From: Frateuria aurantia DSM 6220
GTDB taxonomy: Bacteria; Pseudomonadota; Gammaproteobacteria; Xanthomonadales; Rhodanobacteraceae
DNA: 64,000 nt
NCBI RefSeq assembly: GCF_000242255.2
Contig: NC_017033.1
Location: 2,429,110 to 2,493,109, forward strand
Reading direction: 5' to 3'
This document shows positions 1 to 7,938 of this stretch, piece by piece (position 1 is the first letter of the stretch; every line of letters begins with the position of its first letter). The notes beneath the pieces were generated by a model. It made no database searches. It was not told the origin of the DNA and worked only from the letters and a program-made list of their open reading frames with translations. Both the position numbers and the translations under genes were made by a program.

Positions 1-215
1 GCGGCCTCCGGGGCAGATCGAAACGCAGGATACACATGGCCTCAGGTGATTGGAACCCGTGTCGTACGGAATTAATTTTTGTGCCTGAAAAACATCCAAC
101 ACACTGTATTTGAAAGATGTTCATGCCACCTAAAACACTCTCGAAGAGGTCCTGACATCATTGAAGCGAGCACCGTCCAACCGTATATTCGGCTCTCGAA
201 TCACGAGCCTTTGAC

Positions 216-701
216 ATGACTGACACCCTACTCGAACGACTGGAAGCCAGCCGCCTGACTTTCGAGGTCATCGACTACGCCTACGACGATGGCCGCACCA
301 CGGACATCGGCCTGCATGCCGCCAGCAGCCTGGGCCAGAGCCAGGACAGCGTGGCCAAGACCCTGGTGGCTGAAATAGACAAGAAGACACCGATATGCCT
401 GGTCCTGCCGGTGCACCGGAAGCTGGATATGGAGCGCGTCGCGCAACTCGGCGCCGGCCGCAAGGCCCGCCTGATCAACGCCGAAAAATTGACCAAAATG
501 ACGGGCTTCCTGCCTGGCGGCACCTCGCCGCTGGGACTGTTCGACCACATGCCTGTCATCATCGACAAGGCCCTGCAGCCCCTGGCCACCCTCCACGTCA
601 ATGGCGGCCGGCGGGGACGTGTGGTGAAAATCGCAGCAGCGGATCTGCAGGCCTTTACCGGTGCCACCTTCGCCGATATCACCCTTGCGGAACCGGATTA
701 G
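216..701 (+). CDS. ybaK: YbaK/EbsC-family aminoacyl-tRNA deacylase
   Basis: A 161-residue protein that fits the YbaK/ProX editing family, which hydrolyses mischarged tRNA such as Cys-tRNA(Pro) in the cytoplasm. The sequence shows the conserved lysine in an AKTLV context (K48), taken as the substrate-positioning lysine, the GGTSPLG loop near residue 105, and a C-terminal NGGRRG segment followed by a final alpha/beta element. Length is typical for a stand-alone deacylase. The ATG at 216 gives the expected N-terminus (T-L-L-E-R-L-E). The gene stands alone; the next gene on the same strand starts about 300 bases later. Exact tRNA specificity within the family cannot be read from the sequence. Confidence 0.93.
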   Translation: MTDTLLERLEASRLTFEVIDYAYDDGRTTDIGLHAASSLGQSQDSVAKTLVAEIDKKTPICLVLPVHRKLDMERVAQLGAGRKARLINAEKLTKMTGFLPGGTSPLGLFDHMPVIIDKALQPLATLHVNGGRRGRVVKIAAADLQAFTGATFADITLAEPD

Positions 702-1005
702 TCATGGCTGGACACGGCAAGCGGACCCCGGCCGGCGGCACGCCTTCGACAGCACCGACGGGTCACTGGGCACCAGTGGCAGCGTGACCTGCCAGTTCCA
801 GCGCCAGAGCGCGCTGCCAGATGTGCAGGATGCCTGGCACTCCGCGGCATGGCGGGAAGCCACCTGAGTCGGGCCGGAATCCGCTTGAGCCATCCATCTC
901 ACACGGCAGGAAATGACCGCTCTCCGTCACCCGACCATGCCCACCTCCCCTGCGACGCCTGCTGCATCAGCCGGTATCCATCGCCGTATCACTCCGGACA
1001 CGCCC
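702..1005. other. Gene-free stretch, no clear element
   Basis: About 300 bases between the YbaK-like gene and the deformylase-like gene. Short open frames exist but none has a recognisable product or good ribosome site. No hairpin with a T-tract, direct repeat or tRNA was seen. Confidence 0.5.
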
Positions 1006-1449
1006 ATGTCTCGAACCATCTTTCTTCTGTCCAGTCCGGTCATGCGGCAACCCTGCCGCGAGATCAGCGACTTCGGCCCAGAGCTGCAACAGCGCATCCG
1101 GGCAGTGCACGCCTGCATGGTCCGGCATCGCGAGCATGCGCTCTCCGCCAATCAGGCCGGCTTTGCGGACAGCATGGTACTGGTCAACACCTCGCCAGAC
1201 ATGGATGAAAGCACTCTGCAGGTCTTTATCAATCCGCGCATCATTTCCAGCTCGTCCACCCAGCACCTGTTCACGGAGTCCTGCCCCTCCGAACCAGGCA
1301 AGCTCCGCCAGCGCCGCCGCGCCATCGAGGTGGTGATCCACTATCAGGATGCTCGCGGCGCCGGTCATACCGTCATCGCCCGGAACGATCTGGCCGTCTA
1401 TCTGCAGCACACCATGGAGCATCTGGTATCGGACCTTGCGCCCGCCTGA
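1006..1449 (+). CDS. Degenerate peptide-deformylase-like protein
   Basis: A 147-residue protein with the order of motifs of peptide deformylase (Def), which removes formyl groups from new proteins using a metal held by one Cys and two His. The ATG at 1006 is chosen because the protein then starts like Def, and the frame further upstream has no family resemblance. Motif 1 is altered (ALSANQ, residues 45-50). Motif 2 is ESCPS (91-95) in place of EGCLS. Motif 3 is H135-T-M-E-H139 in place of HExDH. The three metal ligands C93, H135 and H139 are kept, but the catalytic glutamate is threonine. The protein is therefore probably inactive as a deformylase or has another role. It lies 109 bases before a plasmid-type Rep gene on the same strand. 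The family call rests on motif spacing only. Confidence 0.75.
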   Translation: MSRTIFLLSSPVMRQPCREISDFGPELQQRIRAVHACMVRHREHALSANQAGFADSMVLVNTSPDMDESTLQVFINPRIISSSSTQHLFTESCPSEPGKLRQRRRAIEVVIHYQDARGAGHTVIARNDLAVYLQHTMEHLVSDLAPA

Positions 1450-1558
1450 TCCTCAGCTTTCAGCGCCTCCGCTGAAGCAGTACCGTCGGCGGACCAGGAT
1501 CGCGCCTGCCTCGGCCGCTTTTCTCGACCCGCCCCTTGCTCAGTCGCACCCCCAGTCC

Positions 1559-2317
1559 ATGAATCCAGGCCACCACGCCAGCGAAAGCATCCGCCGGATC
1601 CGCAACCAGGTCATCATCAAGAGCAATGACCTGATTCAGGCTTCGAACTATCGCCTGTCCTTCCAGCAATACAAATTTGCCAAATATTGCATCGCCATGC
1701 TGACCCAGGCCGGCCAGCGCCGACTTGAGATCGATACCCGCGAATATTGTCAGGCGATCGGTCTGTCGCTGCAGACCGTCAATTACCGGTCCATCCAGCA
1801 GGCGACCCTGAAGCTGCCCGACATTCGCATCGTCAGCCATGTGGACGGCATGGAGAAGCGCTCGAAGATCATCGATACCGTCGCCATCCATGACCATCAC
1901 CGTATCGATGTGCAGCTGTCCGAGGAATTCTCTTCGCAGATATTCTTCGTGCCACCGCCTTACACCCGCTACCGCTTCGTCAATATCGCCTTTCTCAGCA
2001 GCTATTACTCGATCCGGCTGTATGAAATGTGCAAGTCATGGCAGGTCCGGAAGCGGTTCAGCATCCGGCTGGAGGATCTCCGCGCCAAGTTCATGTCCGG
2101 CGAGCAGCTCGCCACCTGGCAGCACTTCAAGACCCGCGCCCTGCTGAAACCGATCGACGAGATCAACCTGCTGACCGATCTCGTCGTCGCCATCGACTTC
2201 AGCCGTGGTCGCAGCCGGCGGATGGAGGTCATTCATTTCCATATCCGTTCCAAGACCCCTGAGCAGCGCCGCCAGGTCAAATCCCATATCCAGCGCCATA
2301 TCGATGCTCGCTATTGA
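1559..2317 (+). CDS. Rep_3-family plasmid replication initiator (orphan)
   Basis: A 252-residue protein resembling the Rep_3 initiators (PF01051) of iteron plasmids, which bind origin repeats through two winged-helix domains. Recognisable family traits are the N-terminal I-K-S-N-D-L-I-Q-A-S stretch, the SYYSIRLYEMCKSW helix in the second half (usual form K-S-x-Y-x-x-R-L-Y-E-L), the F-K-x-R-x-L-L-K-P-I-D-E-I-N-x-x-T-D-L pattern, and a final basic beta strand (H-F-H-I-R-S-K). The ATG at 1559 removes an upstream extension that would overlap the deformylase-like gene; the ribosome site is weak. No iterons, parA/parB or mobilisation genes are visible nearby, and the flanks are chromosomal. It is likely an integrated plasmid remnant or a domesticated initiator. 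The frame is intact. Confidence 0.85.
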   Translation: MNPGHHASESIRRIRNQVIIKSNDLIQASNYRLSFQQYKFAKYCIAMLTQAGQRRLEIDTREYCQAIGLSLQTVNYRSIQQATLKLPDIRIVSHVDGMEKRSKIIDTVAIHDHHRIDVQLSEEFSSQIFFVPPPYTRYRFVNIAFLSSYYSIRLYEMCKSWQVRKRFSIRLEDLRAKFMSGEQLATWQHFKTRALLKPIDEINLLTDLVVAIDFSRGRSRRMEVIHFHIRSKTPEQRRQVKSHIQRHIDARY

Positions 2318-2786
2318 TCGATCTGCCGGCCCGACATCGCCACCGACCTGCCACCCAAGGTCCTAGACAGCCGCCCGGCCCCGGAAGCTGGCGGGTCTGA
2401 AGCGGCGGGAAATCCGCTCCAGCCCTTCATGCACGACAGAGATCGCGCGCAAGCCCCATGCACCATGGCTGGCAGCGGCCACCGTTCTGCCCGCTCGGGG
2501 CAAACGGGTCCGGAAGCCATGGAAAGCCCGGCATGAGGCGGCATCCCCCGCCACATCCGGAACGCGCTGCCGGGCAAGCAGAAAAGTTTGGGAATTCACC
2601 CCGAAAACCGCTGACAACAGCCATCCATTCGGGCACAATCCGCGCACTTCGCCTGATGCATGCCATGCAGACACGATGACCGGAAAGTGTGGGCCGGTCG
2701 AATGTCGTTGCGGGTCGACAGCAGTAGCTGCTTCCCCGGCCCTGATGGGTGCCGGCCCTTCGACATTTCTGCCTCCTCTTCCCGCC
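2318..2786. other. Gene-free stretch after rep gene
   Basis: About 470 bases between the Rep_3 gene and yddG. It was searched by eye for iterons (repeated 17-22 base units), an AT-rich unwinding region and DnaA boxes, as expected at a plasmid origin. None was found; base composition is ordinary. The yddG promoter presumably lies in the right half. Confidence 0.5.
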
Positions 2787-3701
2787 ATGAAAACCAGAAA
2801 CCGGGCCACCTGGATCGGGCTCAGTGCCATCCTGCTGTGGGCTTCCGTGATGGGCATGATCCGCCGTGTCAGCGTCGATCTGGGCCCGCTCGGCGGCGCC
2901 GCCATGATCTACACCGTGGCCGCCGCCCTGCTGATGTTCACCGTCGGCCTGCCCTCGCTGAAGAAGATACCGCGCCGCTACCTGTTCTGGGGCAGCCTGT
3001 TGCTGGTCAGCTACGAGGTCTGCCTGTCGCAGTCCATCGGCTACGCCCACAACAGCCGCCAGGCCATCGACGTGATCATGATCAATTATCTGTGGCCCAG
3101 CTTCACCATGGTCGCGACGATCCTCTTCAATCGCCAGAAGACCCATTGGCTGATCGTGCCCGGATTGTTCCTGTCCTTGCTGGGCATCGGCTGGGTACTG
3201 GGCGGCAAGCACGGACTCGATATCGGCGAAGTGCTGGCCAGCATCCATGACAACCCGCTGAGCTGCGGACTGGCCTTGCTTGCCGCCATCCTGTGGGCGG
3301 CCTATTCCACGGTGACTGCACGCATGGCCGAAGGGCAGAATGGCATCAGCCTGTTCTTCGTGCTGATCGCCCTGGTGCTGTGGGCCAAATACCTGATCTC
3401 GGGCGCTCCGGCCATGCATTGGACCCTGCCCTCGGTGCTGCATCTGGCCTGGGCCGCGGCCGCCATCGGTTTCGGCTACGCCGCCTGGAATGTCGGCATC
3501 ATGCATGGCAATGTCACCGTTCTGGCCGGCGCCTCGTATTTCACGCCGGTATTTTCCGCCGCCCTGGCCGCGCATCTGCTGGGCGTGCCGCTGACAGCCT
3601 CGTTCTGGCTGGGCACGGCCATGGTCAGCGGCGGCGCCTTGCTGTGCTGGCTGGCGACTCGGGTGCAACCGGTGATCAAGCCGCCGCTGCAGGCCGTCTG
3701 A
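2787..3701 (+). CDS. yddG: YddG-like aromatic amino acid exporter (DMT/EamA)
   Basis: A 304-residue inner-membrane protein of the drug/metabolite transporter superfamily with about ten hydrophobic segments and two EamA halves. It resembles YddG, which exports aromatic amino acids: W-I-G-L-S-A-I-L-L-W-A-S near the start, the E-V-C-L-S-Q-S-I-G-Y-A segment around residue 80, and I-N-Y-L-W-P-S-F-T around residue 100. The ATG at 2787 starts the first membrane helix directly (M-K-T-R-N-R-A-T-W); an earlier in-frame start would add a Cys-rich, non-membrane leader. It is transcribed alone and faces the oleate hydratase gene tail to tail. Substrate is inferred from family resemblance. Confidence 0.9.
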   Translation: MKTRNRATWIGLSAILLWASVMGMIRRVSVDLGPLGGAAMIYTVAAALLMFTVGLPSLKKIPRRYLFWGSLLLVSYEVCLSQSIGYAHNSRQAIDVIMINYLWPSFTMVATILFNRQKTHWLIVPGLFLSLLGIGWVLGGKHGLDIGEVLASIHDNPLSCGLALLAAILWAAYSTVTARMAEGQNGISLFFVLIALVLWAKYLISGAPAMHWTLPSVLHLAWAAAAIGFGYAAWNVGIMHGNVTVLAGASYFTPVFSAALAAHLLGVPLTASFWLGTAMVSGGALLCWLATRVQPVIKPPLQAV

Positions 3702-3947
3702 GCCACCCGGACCGCCATCATCGTGTGAGCCGACGGGCCCCTCGCAAACAGCAAGCATCAAGCACGGACGGCCGTCCGCACTTGAATTGCCGCCGCTGAC
3801 TGGGCCGTCAACCAGTGGGCTCATCCACCTGGGACTACAGTCGCGAAGGACTGCGGGCGCGAATCAGGGTTCAGGCATCCACGCGAACCGCGACCTGGCG
3901 GATCGTCTGACAGCAACGACGTCAAACGATCCACCCGCCCGATGGGA

Positions 3948-5924
3948 TCAGTCCTTGCGCTGCAGCAGCTGCGCCCGCAGCTTCTCGACCCAGGCCGTGG
4001 CGATTTCAAGGCCTTCGCGCCCCTTGTCGACCATTCTCGACAGCTCGGCCTCGACATGGTCACGCCGGGTCTCCTTCGGCTCCGGCAAAGGCGGCAGGAT
4101 ATGCGCAAAGTAGCTCTTGTCCAGCAGCCGATGCAGCAGCCGCTCGCCCGGGAACGGCTGGTTGTTGTTGAGTGCGCGGGCCCCCTTCAGAAGGTTGCGG
4201 ATGTCGTACTGCGTCGGACTGATGTCGGCGACCTGCTTGGGCAGGCCCAGCAAGGTATAGACGCCGATGCGCGCAGTACGCACCGAGCTTTCCATGGTGA
4301 AGATGATGTCATTGCTGGTTTCGACAAACTGCCCCAGCAAGGCCAGATTGGTGCAGCCCTCCGGAACGACTCTGGGCCGATCACCCGCCGCACGCGGCAT
4401 GAACTGGGCGGTGATATAGGGCATCACGGCCAGCCGGACCTTGGTGTTGGCCGCGACCACATCGACCTGATCGGCGATGCCCAGATGAAAGCACAGCTCG
4501 GCCAGAATCTCGCGACCGGTACAAGCCGGCATCGGCTTCTTGACGTGGTTGCCGTCCTTGTCCATCAGCAAGGCATACACCCACAGCACCAGCACATCAT
4601 CCGGCTGGCTCGGAAAGTGCGGCTGCCGATTGCAGGTGAAGCTGAGCACCCAGTTGGAATCGGTGAAGGTGATGATGCCGCCCGTGGCGGTCTTGCCCGA
4701 ATAGGGATCGTTGACCGACAGCTCCTTCAGCTTGTCGATCAAGGGCGAAGGCTTGCAGGTCAGCGTCGCCGACTCCCACATCGAGCGGGCCGGATCGCCG
4801 CAGAAACGCTCGGGCCGGCCAAAGACCGGCGACTGCTTCGCCAGATTCTGCCAAAGCTCCCAGCCACTGCCCTCTCCGGCAGGCTTGAGCGCCCGCTGCA
4901 GATCGGGGGCCGTGTCCAGATCACCATAGACGGTACTGTCGGTCATCGATCCGGTCAGTGCGAAGACCACATCATCCTTGCCCAGGCGGATGACCTCGTC
5001 GCGCCCCTGCAACTTGCAGTGAATCGCCGTCACCGTACGCTGCCCGCCCACCTCGCTGAAGGCCAGATCACGGACATGCGTATCGAACTGCGTCCTGACC
5101 CCTTCCTGCTCCAGCATCCTCATCAGCGGCACCACGAAGCTGTCGTACTGGTTGTACTTGGGAAACACCAGCGCCGACATGTCGGTCAGACCGTCAATCG
5201 CATCCAGAAAACGATGCATGTACAGCTTCATTTCCAGCAGGCTCTGCCAGTTCTCGAAGGCGAACATCGAGCGCCACAGATACCAGAAATTGGTTTCCAG
5301 GAAACTGGCGCTGAAGTAGTCCTCGATGGTGATGTCATCCAGCTCCTCCTTGCGCTTCAGCAGCAGCTTGAGGATCTCCCACTGATGGGCCGTGCTGAGA
5401 CCCAGGGTGGCAAAATCACGGATCTGGCCCTGCCGGTGCATCAACCGTGACTTCGACCAGTTCGGATCGTTGTCGTTGACCAGCCGATATTCGTCCAGCA
5501 CGCTGTAAGGCTCGGGCAGTTCCAGTGCCGGGACCTCCCGGAACAGGTCCCAGAAATTGTCGTAGTTCCAGTTCATCTCGCGGCCGCCGCGGATGATGTA
5601 GCCCTCCTCGGCATTGCCGGCACCGTCCAGTGATCCACCGGCGACATCCATGCCATCGAGAATGGTGATGTCCTCGCCCTTCATCCGGCCATCCCGGATC
5701 AGATAGAACGCCGCCGCCATCCCGGCGATGCCGCTGCCGACGATCCAGGCCTTGCGCCCGGCCACCGGTTTTACCGGCAATGGCCGATTGTGCTGGTAGG
5801 GTCCCATCATATCGGGGGGCGGCAAGGTGTCATGCGGACCCTTGCGCCAATATCGATCACCGACATTGGCCTCAACGGCGGCGGAAGGGGCGGGAGAGGA
5901 TGCAGCGCGTTCCTGATCAGTCAT
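3948..5924 (-). CDS. ohyA: Oleate hydratase (myosin-cross-reactive antigen family)
   Basis: A 658-residue FAD enzyme that adds water to the cis-9 double bond of oleate to give 10-hydroxystearate; it acts in the cytoplasm, often at the membrane. The dinucleotide-binding motif is G63-S-G-I-A-G68, followed by an acidic strand end (I-L-D). The signature R-G-G-R-E-M-N (112-118) carries the glutamate (E116) that activates water in characterised homologues. Length agrees with the longer members of the family. The first 50 residues are a Pro/Ala-rich leader without a signal peptide. It is monocistronic, convergent with yddG. In bacteria these enzymes detoxify unsaturated fatty acids; that role here is inferred. 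Confidence 0.95.
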   Translation of the reverse strand: MTDQERAASSPAPSAAVEANVGDRYWRKGPHDTLPPPDMMGPYQHNRPLPVKPVAGRKAWIVGSGIAGMAAAFYLIRDGRMKGEDITILDGMDVAGGSLDGAGNAEEGYIIRGGREMNWNYDNFWDLFREVPALELPEPYSVLDEYRLVNDNDPNWSKSRLMHRQGQIRDFATLGLSTAHQWEILKLLLKRKEELDDITIEDYFSASFLETNFWYLWRSMFAFENWQSLLEMKLYMHRFLDAIDGLTDMSALVFPKYNQYDSFVVPLMRMLEQEGVRTQFDTHVRDLAFSEVGGQRTVTAIHCKLQGRDEVIRLGKDDVVFALTGSMTDSTVYGDLDTAPDLQRALKPAGEGSGWELWQNLAKQSPVFGRPERFCGDPARSMWESATLTCKPSPLIDKLKELSVNDPYSGKTATGGIITFTDSNWVLSFTCNRQPHFPSQPDDVLVLWVYALLMDKDGNHVKKPMPACTGREILAELCFHLGIADQVDVVAANTKVRLAVMPYITAQFMPRAAGDRPRVVPEGCTNLALLGQFVETSNDIIFTMESSVRTARIGVYTLLGLPKQVADISPTQYDIRNLLKGARALNNNQPFPGERLLHRLLDKSYFAHILPPLPEPKETRRDHVEAELSRMVDKGREGLEIATAWVEKLRAQLLQRKD

Positions 5925-6347
5925 GAGAATCGTTCATCACTCGGGGAAAGTGCGACAAATAGCACCACATGTCTGTAACGGGATACAAGCATTATCGCAC
6001 TGCAACATCATGCCGCCCGTCCATGACCTCGGGCCGCCCCATTCCCATGCCTGATGACCGCCAGCATTGCATGGCGGAAGGTCCACCCCCACCCCCCGCC
6101 ATGAGATCGGGAAGTCAGGACCATCGCTTCACGGCGCAACAGGCAAAAGACAACGGGCCCACCTCGAGCGCACCGGGACCGAGAGCCTTGCGACCTGCTA
6201 CGTCATGCGGAAACAGCGCCGAAGCCTTCAGCGACGAACAGCTGGAAACATGGCAACAGGCTTGGGGCTGATGCATCCTTGAGGCCACGGTGAGGCCATG
6301 AACCTGACACACTTCGCCTCCACTTGCTGTGATCCCGGTCCCCGCCC
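5925..6347. other. Gene-free stretch upstream of ohyA and ynfA
   Basis: About 420 bases between two divergent genes, so it should hold the ohyA promoter (left) and the YnfA promoter (right). Short open frames within it have skewed composition (Pro/Ser/Arg rich) and no recognisable product. No convincing operator or riboswitch was seen. Confidence 0.45.
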
Positions 6348-6665
6348 ATGAAAACACTGGCTCTTTTTGTTGCCACGGCCCTGGCCGAAATCATCGGCTG
6401 CTATCTGCCATGGCTGTGGCTGAAAGAGCACCGGTCCGCCTGGCTGCTGCTGCCTGCCGCGATCAGCCTGGCCTTGTTCGCCTGGCTGCTGACCCTGCAC
6501 CCGAGTGCCGCCGGCCGGGTCTATGCCGCCTATGGCGGGGTCTATATCACCGTCGCCATCGTCTGGCTGTGGCTGGTGGACGGCATCCGCCCTACGCCGT
6601 GGGATATCGCCGGCGTGATGGTCGCCTTGACCGGCATGGGTCTGATCATGTTCCAGCCGCGCTGA
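6348..6665 (+). CDS. ynfA: YnfA family (UPF0060) small membrane protein
   Basis: A 105-residue inner-membrane protein with four hydrophobic segments. It fits UPF0060/Ynf[13 protein letters not shown] at residues 14-25, the central [11 protein letters not shown] motif and the W-D-I-A-G segment before the last helix. YnfA is related to small multidrug resistance transporters, and some homologues have been tied to drug efflux; the substrate here is unknown. Length matches the family (about 105-110). It has no operon partner. Confidence 0.93.
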   Translation: MKTLALFVATALAEIIGCYLPWLWLKEHRSAWLLLPAAISLALFAWLLTLHPSAAGRVYAAYGGVYITVAIVWLWLVDGIRPTPWDIAGVMVALTGMGLIMFQPR

Positions 6666-6892
6666 ATCGGTGAACAAGCAAGCCCGGCTCGAAGCTGACT
6701 GACCGGCTGAAAGTCGGCGCCGATCCGGGCCTCGATCGTCGGCATCCGCGGTCTTCAAGGCAATCATGCCGACGGCCCTGCAGACACGCGGCAATGCCAT
6801 CCGTGATCACGATTTTTTGCAAATGGGTCATGGGCCGGTGATGTACCAGCCCTCCGGCTGGCCGGACTATCGCCAGCCGCCGGTGGTGCCGC

Positions 6893-7771
6893 TCAAGGCC
6901 TGGGCAAGGTATGCATGGGCCGGCAATCCTTGCCGTCGCAATGGATCAGCACATCGTAGGACTCACAGGCCGCCGTGAAGTCGGATGAACCGGAAAGCAT
7001 GACGGTCCCGCAGCCGATCTGGCTGGATACCTGCTGGGCCGCAGCGACCATGCCGACATAGGCCTGCAGCCCCAAATCCGCGGCGCCTTCCGTTGCCGCC
7101 GGCCGAGACTCCTGTGACATTCCTGCTGAACCGGCAGCGGGCTCTGCCATCACGGCACCGGCTGGCCAGGTATCCGCGACCAGCGGTGAACGGGGATACT
7201 CATGACGCAGCGGGGTAATGACAGGAGCAGGCCCGGCCACGGGGGCCACGACCGTCGTCTGCGCAGACGGCGAGGCGGCGGCAACCGATGGCTGGATCGC
7301 CGGTTCCGGCGAATGCCGCGGCTTGAGTCCGTACTTGGCGCGAATGGAACGAGCCACGAAGCGGGCATCGAACAATTCCACGTCGGACGGCGGTGACCGC
7401 GTGCACTTCACCAGCAAGCTGGTGTTCGGCTTGACCACCGGTACGGTATTGGAAAAGCCCCAGCCGCCATGGCGATTCCAGCCGGCCGAGGACAGGGTCA
7501 GCGTGCTTGTCGAAGCACCGTCGGTCTCGTTCATGACACCGAACCAGCCGCAGCCCAGATCCATCGAAGTATCCGCCGCCCGCAGCATCGCGAAATCGGA
7601 CACCCTTTCCGCATCGGTAAACCCATTGCCGGCAAACCGTATCCTGAAGATATCCGGTGCCAGCAAGGTGTCGCTGAAGCCGCCAGTGAATCCCTTGGCA
7701 TGATAACCCGTGGCACAACCACCCAGCGCAGCCACCAGCAACGCGATCGCGCCTATACGTCGAAAATTCAT
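6893..7771 (-). CDS. CC0125/CC1285-family lipoprotein with Pro/Ala-rich tail
   Basis: A 292-residue predicted lipoprotein. The start at 7771 gives a signal peptide ending in a lipobox (L-G-G-C, cysteine about residue 19), so it should be lipidated and held in the envelope. Residues 20-100 resemble the CC0125/CC1285 lipoprotein family (G-F-T-G-G-F-S-D, then R-F-A-G-N-G-F-T). No biochemical role is established for that family. The C-terminal half is an unusual extension: a Pro/Ala/Ser-rich stretch of about 110 residues, then a short segment with four cysteines (I-G-C-G, A-C-E-S, I-H-C-D, D-C-R) that could form disulfides. Function unknown. Confidence 0.7.
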   Translation of the reverse strand: MNFRRIGAIALLVAALGGCATGYHAKGFTGGFSDTLLAPDIFRIRFAGNGFTDAERVSDFAMLRAADTSMDLGCGWFGVMNETDGASTSTLTLSSAGWNRHGGWGFSNTVPVVKPNTSLLVKCTRSPPSDVELFDARFVARSIRAKYGLKPRHSPEPAIQPSVAAASPSAQTTVVAPVAGPAPVITPLRHEYPRSPLVADTWPAGAVMAEPAAGSAGMSQESRPAATEGAADLGLQAYVGMVAAAQQVSSQIGCGTVMLSGSSDFTAACESYDVLIHCDGKDCRPMHTLPRP

Positions 7772-7938
7772 GACTGCCCTTGCCTGCAAAACGGTCGATA
7801 CCTGATACCGCCCCACCCGGCCACGGCAACTGTTGACCGTCATTAGAACGCAACCCGTCGCACCCGCCAACTGCGGATGAAAGGCCCCGCCCGACCAGCG
7901 CTGCCTGCGCAACGGTGGTCGGGCTGAAGGCAGCGGTA

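Noticed and set aside
2318-2786. Possible plasmid origin next to the Rep_3 gene
   Set aside because: No iterons, DnaA box or AT-rich unwinding stretch were seen.
2427-3824. A 465-codon open frame antisense to yddG
   Set aside because: The yddG product has clear membrane helices and family motifs; the antisense frame is Gly/His/Asp/Gln rich without structure.
5969-6271. A 100-codon frame upstream of the YnfA gene
   Set aside because: Random-looking Pro/Ser/Arg composition, no ribosome site or recognisable product.
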